Positions 17,760-29,595 are shown, counted from the first letter of the stretch. The stretch: 64,000 nt of DNA from Methanosarcina vacuolata Z-761 (GCF_000969905.1 NZ_CP009520.1:620001-684000), one strand, 5' to 3'. Program-made: numbers and translations. The notes: generated by a model not told the origin, from the letters alone.

Positions 17760-18857
17760 TCAGAACGAGTCTCCTGCTATGGCATAGTCTTTTACGTTAA
17801 AGCCACGTTGCCCTAAATATTCAAGAGTCCAGCCAGTAACAACCACAGGTGCATTACGCAGGTCCTGTATGTTTGCACAGCCGCAGAGAAACATCGAAAT
17901 CCTGAGTTCATCCAGCATGCGGGAAAGGACTCTGACAACCGATTCTTTTCCTTCAAGGGCAGGGCCTACAAAAGGCAGGGCTGCACTTGCCGCACTGGCT
18001 CCGAGAGCAATGGATTTTGCGATCTCAACCCCTGTCCTGATCCCGCCGGTTGCGATAATTGGAAGGGAGACTCTGGACTCTATAATACTGGCAACAGTGG
18101 GAATTCCAAAGTCCCAGAAAAGTTCTCCAAGGTTTTCGGAGGCATAATCTCCACTTTTCCTGGCCCGGTAGACCTCGACGCCTGCCCAGCTTGTGCCTCC
18201 CGCGCCACCTACATCAATTGCAGACACGCCTGCTTTCTGGAGGAGAATGGCATCTTCCCTTGAGATCCCGGCTCCTGTTTCTTTAATGATTACTGGCTTG
18301 CCCAGTACGGAGCAGATTTCTTTTATCATCTCAAGACAGCCAGTTGCATCCCTATCTCCTTCTGGCTGGATGGCTTCCTGTAAGAAATTAAGGTGAATAG
18401 CAAGGGCGTCGGCATCGATCATTTCTATGAGTTTTTCAACTCCATCAATCCCATACTGGCGAATCTGAGCAGCGCCCACATTTCCGTATATAAAAGCAGT
18501 CGGAGCTTTTTCCCTGACAACCCTGAAAGACTCTTCCTGGGCAGGGTCATCAATTGCAGCTCTCTGGCTTCCAACGCCAATTCCTACCCCCAGCTCTTCA
18601 GCCGCAGCGGCAAGTGCAGCATTTACAGGAGTAGTGTCAGGGTGACCTCCAGTAATCGAAGCGATCAGAAAAGGAGCTTGCAGGCGTTTTCCAAGAAGGT
18701 CTATAGACAGGTTCAATTTATCCATATCGAGTTCCGGAAGCGCCCTGTGGATCAGGGTCACATCCTCAAAGCCCGCACTGACTTTTCGGGATTCAACCGG
18801 GCTTTCAGCACATAATTTCAGATGTTCGATCTTTCGCTTTGAGGTCGTGCTAATCAT
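17760..18857 (-). CDS. fni: isopentenyl-diphosphate delta-isomerase type 2
   Basis: FMN-dependent IDI-2 that interconverts isopentenyl and dimethylallyl diphosphate, supplying the primer for the prenyltransferase. 365 residues with a TIM-barrel pattern. The N-terminus RKIEHLKLC...VTLIHRALPE is typical; the flavin site is seen in FLIASITGGH and GVGSQRAA; HLNFLQEAIQPEGDRD is the substrate/metal stretch; VIIKETGAGISREDA and DVGGAGGTSWAGVE follow; and the phosphate-binding IATGGIRTGVEIAKSIALGA is near residue 275. It starts three bases after the stop codon of the IPP-kinase gene, so the two are translationally close. Confidence 0.95.
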   Translation of the reverse strand: MISTTSKRKIEHLKLCAESPVESRKVSAGFEDVTLIHRALPELDMDKLNLSIDLLGKRLQAPFLIASITGGHPDTTPVNAALAAAAEELGVGIGVGSQRAAIDDPAQEESFRVVREKAPTAFIYGNVGAAQIRQYGIDGVEKLIEMIDADALAIHLNFLQEAIQPEGDRDATGCLEMIKEICSVLGKPVIIKETGAGISREDAILLQKAGVSAIDVGGAGGTSWAGVEVYRARKSGDYASENLGELFWDFGIPTVASIIESRVSLPIIATGGIRTGVEIAKSIALGASAASAALPFVGPALEGKESVVRVLSRMLDELRISMFLCGCANIQDLRNAPVVVTGWTLEYLGQRGFNVKDYAIAGDSF

Positions 18858-18860
18858 ATT

Positions 18861-19643
18861 TCATACCCTTTTGTCCGGACTGATTGTGGTTCCCATAGAT
18901 TCCCCATTTAAGAACCGATATATATTATCCTCTTTCTTGGCATTGAATATATATGATGTAATACAAGACGTTTTGCTAAGTTCCAGAAGTTCCTGCACCT
19001 TCCCGAGCATGCCGCCCGTAACATCGGTACTTCCCGACCCTTTTATGTAACGCTTGAAATTCTCAAAAGTTTTGGGGGTTATCTCAGGTACGGTTTTTCC
19101 TTCGTTGTCAAGTACTCCATCCTCTGCCGAGCCTAACCCAAGCCGGGTAATCTTGAGTTCTTTTGCAAGATAGGGGACTATCTGGTCTCCTGAGAGCACG
19201 CACGCTCTGAGTTCGAGATCCATAACAACATCTCCGTGCAGCACCGGGACAAGCCCATTCTCGAGCATGAGCTTTATGTTGTCAAGGTACATACTCTCAA
19301 TCCGCCCGTTTCTGCAAACCGTACAGCACATAGGATGTACAGCTATAGCCCGTACTCCGTACTCATTTAGAGCATCTACCACACTGGATGCAAGTTTCTT
19401 GACAGATTCATGTGTTACAATTGCTCCTTCAGGATCAAAAACCCTGCCAAGCTCATATTTTTTAGCGTAAGTGTGCCCAAAAGAACCTGCACCATGTACA
19501 ATAATCATTTTTCCCCTGTATTCGGAAACTTCTTTTGCAATTCTCAGGAGGGCATCCTCTCTTACAACACCTTGGTCTGCGGCTTTGTCAGTAATGACAC
19601 TGCCTCCAAGTTTCAGGATAACAGGTTCGGTTGAGACATTCAT
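18861..19643 (-). CDS. ipk: isopentenyl phosphate kinase
   Basis: An amino-acid-kinase-fold enzyme that phosphorylates isopentenyl phosphate to isopentenyl diphosphate, the last phosphorylation of the archaeal modified mevalonate pathway. 260 residues. KLGGSVITDK at 11-20 binds ATP phosphates, and HGAGSFGH at 50-57 holds the histidine at the end of the motif that is characteristic of IPK and contacts the substrate phosphate. VLHGDVV and GLGSAEDGVLDNEGKT are further nucleotide-binding parts. The upstream ribosome site is of the GTGAT type. It lies between mevalonate kinase and IDI-2, which confirms its role. Confidence 0.94.
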   Translation of the reverse strand: MNVSTEPVILKLGGSVITDKAADQGVVREDALLRIAKEVSEYRGKMIIVHGAGSFGHTYAKKYELGRVFDPEGAIVTHESVKKLASSVVDALNEYGVRAIAVHPMCCTVCRNGRIESMYLDNIKLMLENGLVPVLHGDVVMDLELRACVLSGDQIVPYLAKELKITRLGLGSAEDGVLDNEGKTVPEITPKTFENFKRYIKGSGSTDVTGGMLGKVQELLELSKTSCITSYIFNAKKEDNIYRFLNGESMGTTISPDKRV

Positions 19644-19739
19644 GCAATATCACTTAATACCTTTTTAAAATTTCAAGCTTCCTTTATGAATAATGCGAAA
19701 TTATGAAATAAAACTCCAAGAGCTCAAGGTTTGAGTTAT

Positions 19740-20645
19740 TTATTCTAACCTTAAGCCCTGTTCCGTGGGTTTTGTTATGATTGCTTTGCCCCCTGCACCT
19801 GCAATGGCTTCAGCAACCTGTGTACATTTGTCAGGTGCTGTAAGGGCAACCATACATCCCCCACCTCCACCTCCTGTACTCTTTGCTCCGAAGGCTCCAG
19901 CTCCCCGAGAGGAGTATATTAATTTGGAAAGTTCATAAGTATTTACACCAAGTGCGTCCAGAAGGCCCTGGTTCACATTCATAAGTTTGCCAATTGAAAA
20001 GTAATCTCCTGTCTGGAAAAAGGGTTCTGCGGTTTTGGAAATTCTTCCAATGACAACCATTAGAGGCTCTATAAGATGTGGATAAGTTTCACGGAGTTTT
20101 CTCACATTTGTTACAAGCTCTTTTGTAGAAGCGAAAACTCCTGTATCCCCGATAACTATCCCGCAATCAGGCGTCTTCAGCTTTCTCCTATCTGGAATGG
20201 TCACAACCCCTCCGAATGTAGAAACATAAGTGTCAGTAGGACTTGCAGCTCCCTGCACCTGAACTTCGATTTCATGCCCCATTTTAGCGATTTCTTCGAG
20301 AGAGAGGCCACAGCCAAACAGTTTATTGAGTGCACCTATACTTGCAATCGTAACAGCGGCAGATGAACTGAGTCCCGAGCCCACCGGAATCTCAGAATCA
20401 ACTTTCAGATAAACACCCTCGATTGGCACTATTTCTTTAATTTTCCCAATGGCTGCGGAGATATAAGGATGTTTTTCAAAATCAATCCCTGTTTGGCCAA
20501 TTTCCGACTGAATTATTATAGAGTCACATAATTCCACCCGCACACGGGTCCTTAATTCAATTGCACATCCTATTGCGGTTTCTCCGTAGACAACCGCATG
20601 TTCTCCGAAAAGATAAATTTTCCCGGGGGCAGAACACGAAATCAT
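19740..20645 (-). CDS. mvk: mevalonate kinase
   Basis: GHMP-family kinase that makes mevalonate 5-phosphate, the entry of the pathway encoded here. 301 residues. The opening SAPGKIYLFGEHAVVYG is the GHMP substrate-binding start; PVGSGLSSSAAVTIAS at 87-102 is the ATP P-loop-like motif; and GAKSTGGGGGGCMVAL near 258 is the third motif. GAGGAG precedes the ATG at 20645. It is followed by IPK after 96 bp and preceded by a 260-bp AT-rich gap that probably carries a promoter. Confidence 0.95.
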   Translation of the reverse strand: MISCSAPGKIYLFGEHAVVYGETAIGCAIELRTRVRVELCDSIIIQSEIGQTGIDFEKHPYISAAIGKIKEIVPIEGVYLKVDSEIPVGSGLSSSAAVTIASIGALNKLFGCGLSLEEIAKMGHEIEVQVQGAASPTDTYVSTFGGVVTIPDRRKLKTPDCGIVIGDTGVFASTKELVTNVRKLRETYPHLIEPLMVVIGRISKTAEPFFQTGDYFSIGKLMNVNQGLLDALGVNTYELSKLIYSSRGAGAFGAKSTGGGGGGCMVALTAPDKCTQVAEAIAGAGGKAIITKPTEQGLRLE

Positions 20646-20904
20646 ATTACTCCTCTGAAATTCATAAATTCGATTTAAGATATAAAGTAATGAATTTACA
20701 TTCGAAATGAAAGCATATTGTCTTCCAACTCAGTAATAAATTTATTTAATGTATTATTCAATTTATTTGTTATTGTTTTATTTTTTACAGACCTGGATCA
20801 GGTTAATAAAGTCTGAAATCCGTAAAAAATTTATTTGGAACAGGTAAGTGTTGCTGTATCTTGAATTAAAAACAGATGTACTCCGTTTTTCTGCGGAATT
20901 TCTT

Positions 20905-21702
20905 TTACTCCACAATAATTGCGGCATATCCTACAACTGCGTTCATATCTCCGGAAACCTCCCCACTGTTTGAATAGTTAAGTAGTTCGGCTCGGGTTGC
21001 ACCAAGCTTCTTTGAGGCTGTTAGCATCGCAGAAATAGGGCCATATCCGCATACGGATGCATTTCTTCTATAAAGCCTTTCATAGATTCCTGGAACATCC
21101 AGATTAAGGATAGCTTCTATAATTTCGTTATCCGTTTCCCTTGCAAGGTTTGCAGGCTGATAATGAGTAAAATCGCTGGATGCGATGAAGGCCACTTTCT
21201 TCCCACTTTTTGAAACAAGGTTGGCAATAAGGGTTCCCACCTCAATTGCGGTCTCTTCATCCTGCATACCCAGGCAAATAGGAAGAATCCTAAAATCTTG
21301 ATCAAAGCGGTATTGAAGGAAAGGAAGCTGAACTTCGATCGAATGCTCGTATCGGTGCCCAAGCTCATCTAAATCAATAATACTTCCTGATAGCCCTTCG
21401 GCAAGTTCCCGATCAACCTCGAGAGTTCCCAGAGGGGTTTTCCAGGTATCTGTGGATACTGATACCGGTGAACCATATCCCGTATGGTTGGGACCAAAAA
21501 GAACATATGTGTCGGCTTTGGGAAGAGCTGCATAAACGTGTGCAGCAACTCTCCCTGAATAGACATATCCTGCATGCGGGCAAACTGCTCCCAGGATATT
21601 TCTTTCCCGGATCTCCAGACCTTCAAAACATTGCTTAAGTTCTTTCTCCAGATTTTCAGGACGCAGGGGATAGAACTGCCCTGCAACTGCTGGCTGTCTC
21701 AT
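20905..21702 (-). CDS. MEMO1-family protein
   Basis: 265 residues of the MEMO family, structurally related to non-haem-iron class III extradiol dioxygenases. The motifs are RQPAVAGQFYP at the start, CPHAGYVYSGRVAAH near 41, FGPNHTGYG near 70, HSIEVQLPFLQ near 118 and IASSDFTHY near 173. The histidines in PHAGY, GPNH and HSIE form the expected metal pocket. The cellular role in archaea is unknown. GGGTGATC precedes the ATG. The gene lies between uS2 and mevalonate kinase, a conserved archaeal order that has led this family to be drawn into isoprenoid clusters without biochemical proof. Confidence 0.92.
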   Translation of the reverse strand: MRQPAVAGQFYPLRPENLEKELKQCFEGLEIRERNILGAVCPHAGYVYSGRVAAHVYAALPKADTYVLFGPNHTGYGSPVSVSTDTWKTPLGTLEVDRELAEGLSGSIIDLDELGHRYEHSIEVQLPFLQYRFDQDFRILPICLGMQDEETAIEVGTLIANLVSKSGKKVAFIASSDFTHYQPANLARETDNEIIEAILNLDVPGIYERLYRRNASVCGYGPISAMLTASKKLGATRAELLNYSNSGEVSGDMNAVVGYAAIIVE

Positions 21703-21773
21703 TTATGATCACCCATATAAGATACGGGCTATTTTTTATATATCCTTGCAGTCTGCAGGGCTGCCTTTCGGAA

Positions 21774-22526
<753 letters not shown>

Positions 22527-22588
22527 TCATAATATAGAATCAACAATAAAACACATTCAATTTCTGAAAATGTTATCCCACTGCGTTT

Positions 22589-22771
22589 TTAACTGGTTTT
22601 ACGTTTGACCGTTATAGGAATAACTCCGGCCTTCAACTCTTCAATAGCAAGATTAAGAGGGTCCAGCCGCCCGTCATCTTCAACAAGGACAGGAGCTCCC
22701 ATTGCAATTTGCAATGCTCTTGCACCTATGATCCGTGCACGCTCGAACCGGGTATACTTTTCCTTGACCAA
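22589..22771 (-). CDS. rpoK: DNA-directed RNA polymerase subunit K (Rpo6)
   Basis: A 60-residue homologue of eukaryotic Rpb6 and bacterial omega that stabilises polymerase assembly. [26 protein letters not shown] is the family signature, and the C-terminal [21 protein letters not shown] follows. The start is TTG at 22771, preceded by GGGTGATC. It lies between tRNA-Pro and uS2 in the ribosomal/RNA-polymerase operon. Confidence 0.95.
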   Translation of the reverse strand: MVKEKYTRFERARIIGARALQIAMGAPVLVEDDGRLDPLNLAIEELKAGVIPITVKRKTS

Positions 22772-22884
22772 CTGATCACCCTGAAATTTAAAAACGCTCC
22801 GATGAATTCCGATAATTAATAATCATGATAAGTTTGATATTTTACAGTACATGCCTTAAAACCAGCACCCTGAAACTAGGGGTA

Positions 22885-22959
22885 TGGGACCGCTGAGATT
22901 CGAACTCAGGTTCCGGCGTCCCGAACGCCGAAGGATGGACCAAGCTACCCTACGGTCCC
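22885..22959 (-). tRNA. tRNA-Pro (anticodon CGG) inside the operon
   Basis: Complete cloverleaf: acceptor GGGACCG/CGGTCCC with discriminator A, anticodon stem CGGCG/CGCCG with loop TTCGGGA (anticodon CGG, reading CCG), and T-arm CTGAG/CTCAG with TTCGAAT. Its 5' end is one base beyond the rpoN stop codon, and rpoK follows after about 110 bp, so the tRNA must be cut from the ribosomal-protein operon transcript or have an internal promoter. Confidence 0.95.
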
Positions 22960-22960
22960 T

Positions 22961-23149
22961 TTACTGGTACGGCGAAAGCACATCAACGAGTTCAACATGG
23001 CTTAAAAACATTCTGCGGCAGCAGTAGCGGGTGATCCCAAGATCATCCAATACCACGGCAGCGTTTTCGCCATCATTGACACGTCTTTTGTACTCATCCC
23101 AATAGTTTGAGATTACTTTTCCACATGAGAAACATCGGACTGGGATCAT
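22961..23149 (-). CDS. rpoN: DNA-directed RNA polymerase subunit N (Rpo10)
   Basis: 62 residues, the archaeal Rpb10 homologue. [20 protein letters not shown] with Cys6 and Cys9, and CC at 43-44, make the atypical zinc bundle of the family. The frame is open 17 codons further up, but that part overlaps uS9 and is not conserved; MIPVRCF is the normal start. It begins four bases after the uS9 stop. Confidence 0.96.
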   Translation of the reverse strand: MIPVRCFSCGKVISNYWDEYKRRVNDGENAAVVLDDLGITRYCCRRMFLSHVELVDVLSPYQ

Positions 23150-23153
23150 AGTC

Positions 23154-23564
<411 letters not shown>

Positions 23565-23571
23565 TCACCCT

Positions 23572-23994
23572 TTAAAATTTTGAACCCATTTTCTGGCTCA
23601 CTTCACCAAGTTCAATATATTTACTTGAACTTAGAAGCCTCATATCGGCATCTGCAATTGTGATTGCTTCAGTGTCCTTGAATTCAGAGGGAACACCTAC
23701 ATAGACCTTAAGCCTGGACATTGCGTCCCTGCCTCTTGCTCTCTTATGGGGCAGCATGCCACGGATAGTCCTCTTAAGGATGCGGTCCGGACGCTTCGGG
23801 AAGTAAGGCCCGAATTCCATACTACCTCTCTCCCGGGTTTGCCGGTATTCTTTGAGGGTGGTCGCCCTTGAGCCAGAAATTACAGCTTTTTCAGCGTTTA
23901 CAATATATATCTCTTCGTCTCCTGAAAGCAACTGTTTTGCAACTGTACTTGCAAGACGTCCTAGAATAAGCCCATTTGCATCGATAACCGTCAT
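23572..23994 (-). CDS. rplM: 50S ribosomal protein uL13
   Basis: 140 residues starting [20 protein letters not shown], the usual uL13 opening. A longer open frame begins at 24045 but overlaps eL18; TGAGGTG twelve bases before 23994 marks the real start. [10 protein letters not shown] and [21 protein letters not shown] are conserved family segments. Second gene of the operon. Confidence 0.96.
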   Translation of the reverse strand: MTVIDANGLILGRLASTVAKQLLSGDEEIYIVNAEKAVISGSRATTLKEYRQTRERGSMEFGPYFPKRPDRILKRTIRGMLPHKRARGRDAMSRLKVYVGVPSEFKDTEAITIADADMRLLSSSKYIELGEVSQKMGSKF

Positions 23995-24004
23995 CTTCGA
24001 CACC

Positions 24005-25070
<1,066 letters not shown>

Positions 25071-26699
25071 ATGCTGACAGTTATTCAATACCTTCTGGAT
25101 AGATTAAAGCAACTGGGGATAAGGGATATTTTCGGCGTACCAGGGGACTTTGCATTTCCGATCAACAACGCCATATGTGATGATAAAGAGCTTCGCTGGA
25201 TAGGCTGCTGCAATGAACTGAACGCTGCTTATGCTGCTGACGGTTATGCTCGTATTAAAGGTATGTCAGCGCTATCTACTACTTTTGGTGTAGGTGAACT
25301 TTCCACACTATGCGGTATAGCAGGCTCTTACGCGGAGTACAATCTGGTATTCCATATTGTCGGAATGCCAAAAATACAGTCACAGAAGAAACATGATATA
25401 GTGCATCACTCGCTGGGCGACGGAGAATCAAGTATATTTATGGAGATGGCTGCACCAGTAGTATGTGCAAGTACGATGCTTACTCCGGAAAACTGCGTTC
25501 AGGAAGTTGAGCGTGTTATCGAAACGGCTCTGGAAAACCACCGTCCTGTCTACATTGCAATACCTCATGACTATGTGAATGCAGATATTTCATCCTTTAC
25601 GGCACCTGCAAGAAAACCTGTAAAAAGCGATCCTGCAACTCTTGAAGAGGTGGTCTCGATTATTGCAGGTAAACTCTCGAATGCAAAGCAAGCCTGTATT
25701 ATGCCGGGTTTTCTTGTTGACCGGTTTGGCCTCAAGGACTTATCTATGGCTGTAATTAATGCTTCGGGCTTGCCTTATGTTACTATGGCTCTGGATAAGT
25801 CAGTGCTTGACGAGACTAATCCCTCCTACCTGGGATTATATATGGGAAAACTTATCAATCCTGAAATCCGGGAATTTGTGGAATCCTGCGACTGTATCCT
25901 TACGATAGGCACTATCCTATCTGATGTTAACACAGGCAAGTTCACGGCTAAGCTGGATAAGTCCCGAATTATCAATATCATGCCTTCAAGTGTCCATATA
26001 GGGTATACTGATTATATCAATGTAAAAATGCTTGATGTACTGGAGGAACTCTCCAGAAGGCTTAACAAGCGTACCGATGTCAGTGGCCCTGTTGCCAGCC
26101 GTCCCGCCGTTCCCGAGGTAGATGCTGAAGATCCAATAACGGCTGACTATTTATACGCGAAGTATGCGGAGTTCGTTAAGCCTGATGACATAATCATAGC
26201 TGACTCAAGCTCATCCTTTTATGGGTTACTGCCCCTACTTTTGCCAGAAGGAACTAAGTTCGAGAACCAGATGCTCTGGGCAGCAATTGGCTGGGCTACT
26301 CCAGCTTCCTTTGGCACTGCACTGGCTGCACCTGACAGGCGAGTAATTCTTATTACTGGAGAAGGGTCACACCAGATGACTGCTCAGGAAATCAGCCAGT
26401 TTTATCGTCATGGTCTGAAGCCGATTATCTTCGTGCTGAATAATCACGGCTACCTGATAGAAAGAATGCTGTCTGAAAAATTAGATTACTGCTATAATGA
26501 CCTTGCAGAGTGGCAATATTATAAATTACCGGAGGTTCTCGGCTGCAATGATTGGATTACGAGAAAGGTTACTACCTGCGGGGACCTTGATAAGGTAATG
26601 AGAGAGCTGGATAATGCTAAAACAGGCGCATACATAGAAATAGTTACACCGATATTATCGGCTCCCTCGCTTATGGAAAAGATTCACAAAAACTTGTAA
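25071..26699 (+). CDS. ipdC: indolepyruvate/pyruvate decarboxylase (ThDP enzyme)
   Basis: A three-domain thiamine-diphosphate 2-oxoacid decarboxylase, 542 residues. The N-terminal PYR domain begins TVIQYLLDRLKQLGIRDIFGVPGD and holds the catalytic Glu49 in CNELNAAYAADGYAR. HH in KKHDIVHHSLGDGE (near 115) matches the active-site His pair of the PDC/IPDC group. The C-terminal PP domain has the ThDP/Mg motif GEGSHQMT near 429, ending in NN near 457 (GEGS instead of GDGS). This pattern excludes acetolactate synthase and favours pyruvate or indole-3-pyruvate decarboxylase; the substrate cannot be decided. I chose ATG 25071, preceded by GGGTGAT; an ATG five codons up has poor spacing. Such an enzyme is not part of core methanogen metabolism, so lateral gain is plausible. 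Confidence 0.85.
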   Translation: MLTVIQYLLDRLKQLGIRDIFGVPGDFAFPINNAICDDKELRWIGCCNELNAAYAADGYARIKGMSALSTTFGVGELSTLCGIAGSYAEYNLVFHIVGMPKIQSQKKHDIVHHSLGDGESSIFMEMAAPVVCASTMLTPENCVQEVERVIETALENHRPVYIAIPHDYVNADISSFTAPARKPVKSDPATLEEVVSIIAGKLSNAKQACIMPGFLVDRFGLKDLSMAVINASGLPYVTMALDKSVLDETNPSYLGLYMGKLINPEIREFVESCDCILTIGTILSDVNTGKFTAKLDKSRIINIMPSSVHIGYTDYINVKMLDVLEELSRRLNKRTDVSGPVASRPAVPEVDAEDPITADYLYAKYAEFVKPDDIIIADSSSSFYGLLPLLLPEGTKFENQMLWAAIGWATPASFGTALAAPDRRVILITGEGSHQMTAQEISQFYRHGLKPIIFVLNNHGYLIERMLSEKLDYCYNDLAEWQYYKLPEVLGCNDWITRKVTTCGDLDKVMRELDNAKTGAYIEIVTPILSAPSLMEKIHKNL

Positions 26700-26821
26700 A
26701 AAGTATAATTTAAGTTTATTATAGAGTTAGGGGAAGTTGTTCCTTCAGACAACTTTTCTCCAATATGTTTGAATAAAATTTAACTGCCTGAGACAACTGC
26801 AACTTCTTTTCTTTTTAAGTC

Positions 26822-26925
26822 GTTTCAGATATCGGTTACCTTCTGTTGAGTAGTTTCAGATATCGGTTATCTTCTGTTGAGTAGTTTCAGATATTGGTTA
26901 TCTTCTGTTGAGTGGTTTCAGAAAT
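26822..26925. repeat. 31-bp tandem repeat, 3.3 copies
   Basis: A 31-bp unit beginning GTTTCAGATATCGGTTATC occurs at 26822, 26853 and 26884 with one or two changes per copy, plus a partial fourth copy to 26925. It fills the gap between the convergent ipdC and DUF2240 genes. Confidence 0.88.
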
Positions 26926-26928
26926 CTA

Positions 26929-27432
26929 TTAATAAGATATGCCAAGTACCGACCTCGAAACCCTGTCATAAATTCCCGAAATGTCACATCCGACCTTTTT
27001 TGCTACAATAAGTGCCACGATCCGGATATCCACAAGATAGGAAAGCCGGTCCTGCATGAAATTAATCTCAGAAACCAATTTTTGCCGGCTTATCCCAATG
27101 TCTGCGGAGATAAATTCCAGAACTTGCTCAAAGGAAATTTCTTCTTTCATATGCGCTTTTTCTTCAGAACTGTCTGGATTTTCAAGAAAATTCTCCGACG
27201 GTTTGAAAGCATGTGGAACCCGGATACTTTCCACATCAAAACCGGGCACAAGAACCCCGGCTTTGAGTATGAGAACACCTGTTTCAAGGGCTTTTTCCTT
27301 TACTTTTGAGGCAGTTTTCGGGGAAAACCATTTCAGGTCAAAAGCCAGGGAATACTCAAAATCCTTTTCTGAAAGAGAAGTTGCAAGAGTTTTTTTAAAA
27401 GGAGCGGAGACTACGCGTTTAAGTTCTTCCAT
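26929..27432 (-). CDS. DUF2240-family protein
   Basis: 167 residues, starting MEELKRVVSAPFKKTLATSL at 27432, where GGGTG precedes the ATG; the frame is open further upstream only through repeat DNA. The N-terminal third (SEKDFEYSLAFDLKWFSPKTASKVKEKALETG...LILKAGVLVPGFD) and the MEELKxVxSAPFK opening match my recollection of the archaeal DUF2240 family. The second half is helical and acidic. No catalytic motif and no membrane segment. Function unknown; some members are suspected to be nucleic-acid associated, but nothing here proves it. It is a single gene with a 170-bp tandem-repeat region directly upstream. Confidence 0.65.
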   Translation of the reverse strand: MEELKRVVSAPFKKTLATSLSEKDFEYSLAFDLKWFSPKTASKVKEKALETGVLILKAGVLVPGFDVESIRVPHAFKPSENFLENPDSSEEKAHMKEEISFEQVLEFISADIGISRQKLVSEINFMQDRLSYLVDIRIVALIVAKKVGCDISGIYDRVSRSVLGISY

Positions 27433-27480
27433 CAACTGCACCCATAAAAATTGATATGGCACGGAGAGTTTAATTTGATA

Positions 27481-27650
27481 TTGAGAGTATAATATTTTAA
27501 GTGTATAATATTGTTGAGAGTATAATATTGTTGAAAGCATAATATTTTAAGTGTGTAATATTGTTGAAAGCATAATATTGTTGAAAGCATAATATTGTTG
27601 AAAGCATAATATTGTTGAGAGTATAATATTTTAAGTGTATAATATTATTG
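27481..27650. repeat. 17-bp imperfect tandem array upstream of DUF2240
   Basis: About ten units of the type AATATTGTTGAAAGCAT, interspersed with the variant AATATTTTAAGTGTAT. Each copy contains TATAATATT-like sequence, so the array multiplies TATA-like boxes in front of the gene starting at 27432. Confidence 0.85.
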
Positions 27651-27806
27651 GAAAAATGAATATTATTATGAATGTAATATAAACGTTTAAGATAAATAAA
27701 TCTAAAATCAAGAAATTTAATTAAAGACTCAAAAATTTAAAGTCTCCGGCTCAGGATTTTCTACCCTGAACTTCTGCCGGAGTAAAGTCTTCCTGAAAAG
27801 GAAAGT

Positions 27807-29378
27807 TTAGAGTGTCACAAGTTTGGCATCAAGGATTCCGTCGACTTTCCTGACTTCCTCAAGAATTGGGTCCGAAACTTCGGAGTCTACGTTAAGAACC
27901 ATCATGGTCACGCCTCCAATTTCTGATCTGCCAACCTGCATGCCTGAAATATTGATATTGTTTTTACCGAGTACCATGCAGCACGGTCCGATAACGTTGG
28001 GCCTGTTGATGTGTTTGGCAAAAATCATATGGCCTGCAGGGAAGATATCTACTCTGTCATCATCGACTACGACGATCTTTGGATCGTCTCCGACAACAGT
28101 GCCTGCGACCAGCTTTGTCTTGCCGTTGCTGCTAAGTTTGATACTGATAGTTGAAGAGTATTCCTCAGAAGATTCTGATTTACTTTCCACGACTGCAATC
28201 ATTCTGGACTTTGCAAGAGTGGGTGCATTGACATAGTTAACTCCGGAACCGAGAGCCATTTCAAGCAGCCCTTTGAGAGCCGAGACTGTAAGAGGTCTTG
28301 TATCTTTTCCGGAAATCTCTCCATTATATCCGATTTCGACTTTTTCGTAGTTTCCGTCTACGAGCTGCCCTGCAATCTTACCCATAATTTCCGAGAGCCT
28401 GATGTAAGGGGCAAGGACTGCCATAGCTTCCGGCTTTACTGAGGGGATATTGATTGCGTTCTTTGCAGATCCGCCTGTGAGGACAGACGCTACTTCCTTT
28501 GCAATATCTACTGCCACATTAACCTGGGCTTCCTGTGTAGAGGCACCAAGGTGAGGGGTTACTACAACGTTGTCAAAGTTAAGGAGAGGGCTGTCAAAAG
28601 GAGGCTCCTCAATGAAAACGTCTATTGCTGCACCGGCTATTTTTCCGCTTTCAAGAGCTTTTGCCAGAGCTTCTTCGTTGATAATGCCGCCGCGGGCACA
28701 GTTGAGAACCCTGGTTGTAGGCTTCATAAGGGCAAACTGCTCTTCATCAAGAATGTTTCTGGTTTCTTTAATAAGAGGAGTGTGCACTGTAATGTAGTCG
28801 GCTTCTTTTGCGATTTCATTAACTGTAGCTAGTTTGACACCAAGCTCAATAGCCCTCTTTTCAGAAACAAAAGGATCATACCCCATCAGGTTCATCTCAA
28901 GCCCTGAAGCCCTTTTTGCGACTTCGGAACCGATTCTTCCGAGACCTATGACTCCCAGGGTCTTACCTTTGACCTCGACACCTGTGAATTTGCTACGTTT
29001 CCATTCTCTGGCTTTCAGGGAAGCATTTGCCTGGGGAATATTCCTGGACATTGCCATCATCATAGCAATTGTGTGCTCTGCTGCCGAAATCATATTGCCT
29101 TCGGGAGAGTTAGCCACAATAATGCCTTTCTTTGTAGCTGCATCCACATCCACATTGTCAATTCCGACCCCGGCTCTCCCGATAATTTTCAGGTTGTCGG
29201 CAGCTTCGATTATCTTCTGAGTAACATGGGTACCACTGCGTATTACAAGAGCATCGTAATCCTTAATTTTTTTCACCAGCTCCTCTTCGGAAAGCCCGGT
29301 GGAAACATCAACCGTAAAGTGTTCTTTTAGAATCTCCAAACCTTCATTGGAGAGTGAGTCGCTGACCAATACTTTCAT
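27807..29378 (-). CDS. serA: D-3-phosphoglycerate dehydrogenase
   Basis: First enzyme of serine synthesis, oxidising 3-phosphoglycerate with NAD. 523 residues, the long (type 1) form. The substrate domain is followed by the Rossmann motif GVIGLGRIGSEVAKR near 147. Catalytic Arg, Glu and His are in NCARGGIINEEAL and VVTPHLGAST. An intervening allosteric substrate-binding domain covers roughly 320-450. The C-terminal ACT domain begins HINRPNVIGPCCMVLGKNNINISG, a site for serine feedback. TTGGAGAAATTGAC precedes the ATG. Single gene. Confidence 0.96.
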   Translation of the reverse strand: MKVLVSDSLSNEGLEILKEHFTVDVSTGLSEEELVKKIKDYDALVIRSGTHVTQKIIEAADNLKIIGRAGVGIDNVDVDAATKKGIIVANSPEGNMISAAEHTIAMMMAMSRNIPQANASLKAREWKRSKFTGVEVKGKTLGVIGLGRIGSEVAKRASGLEMNLMGYDPFVSEKRAIELGVKLATVNEIAKEADYITVHTPLIKETRNILDEEQFALMKPTTRVLNCARGGIINEEALAKALESGKIAGAAIDVFIEEPPFDSPLLNFDNVVVTPHLGASTQEAQVNVAVDIAKEVASVLTGGSAKNAINIPSVKPEAMAVLAPYIRLSEIMGKIAGQLVDGNYEKVEIGYNGEISGKDTRPLTVSALKGLLEMALGSGVNYVNAPTLAKSRMIAVVESKSESSEEYSSTISIKLSSNGKTKLVAGTVVGDDPKIVVVDDDRVDIFPAGHMIFAKHINRPNVIGPCCMVLGKNNINISGMQVGRSEIGGVTMMVLNVDSEVSDPILEEVRKVDGILDAKLVTL

Positions 29379-29595
29379 GTCAATTTCTCCAATTAATACA
29401 ATAAATATGAGATATTAAATTTTAACAGAGAATACCAATTAACCTAATCACACTTAAGCATTATCACACATATATAAGACTAATCCCTTCTAATTTTATC
29501 TATAACGCAGGTTTTCTTTCCCTGCATGGATTCTCCCGCAGACCTTGTAAATCCTCTCTGGGTCCCCTACAGGTTTTGTCAATCCCGGCTCTGGT

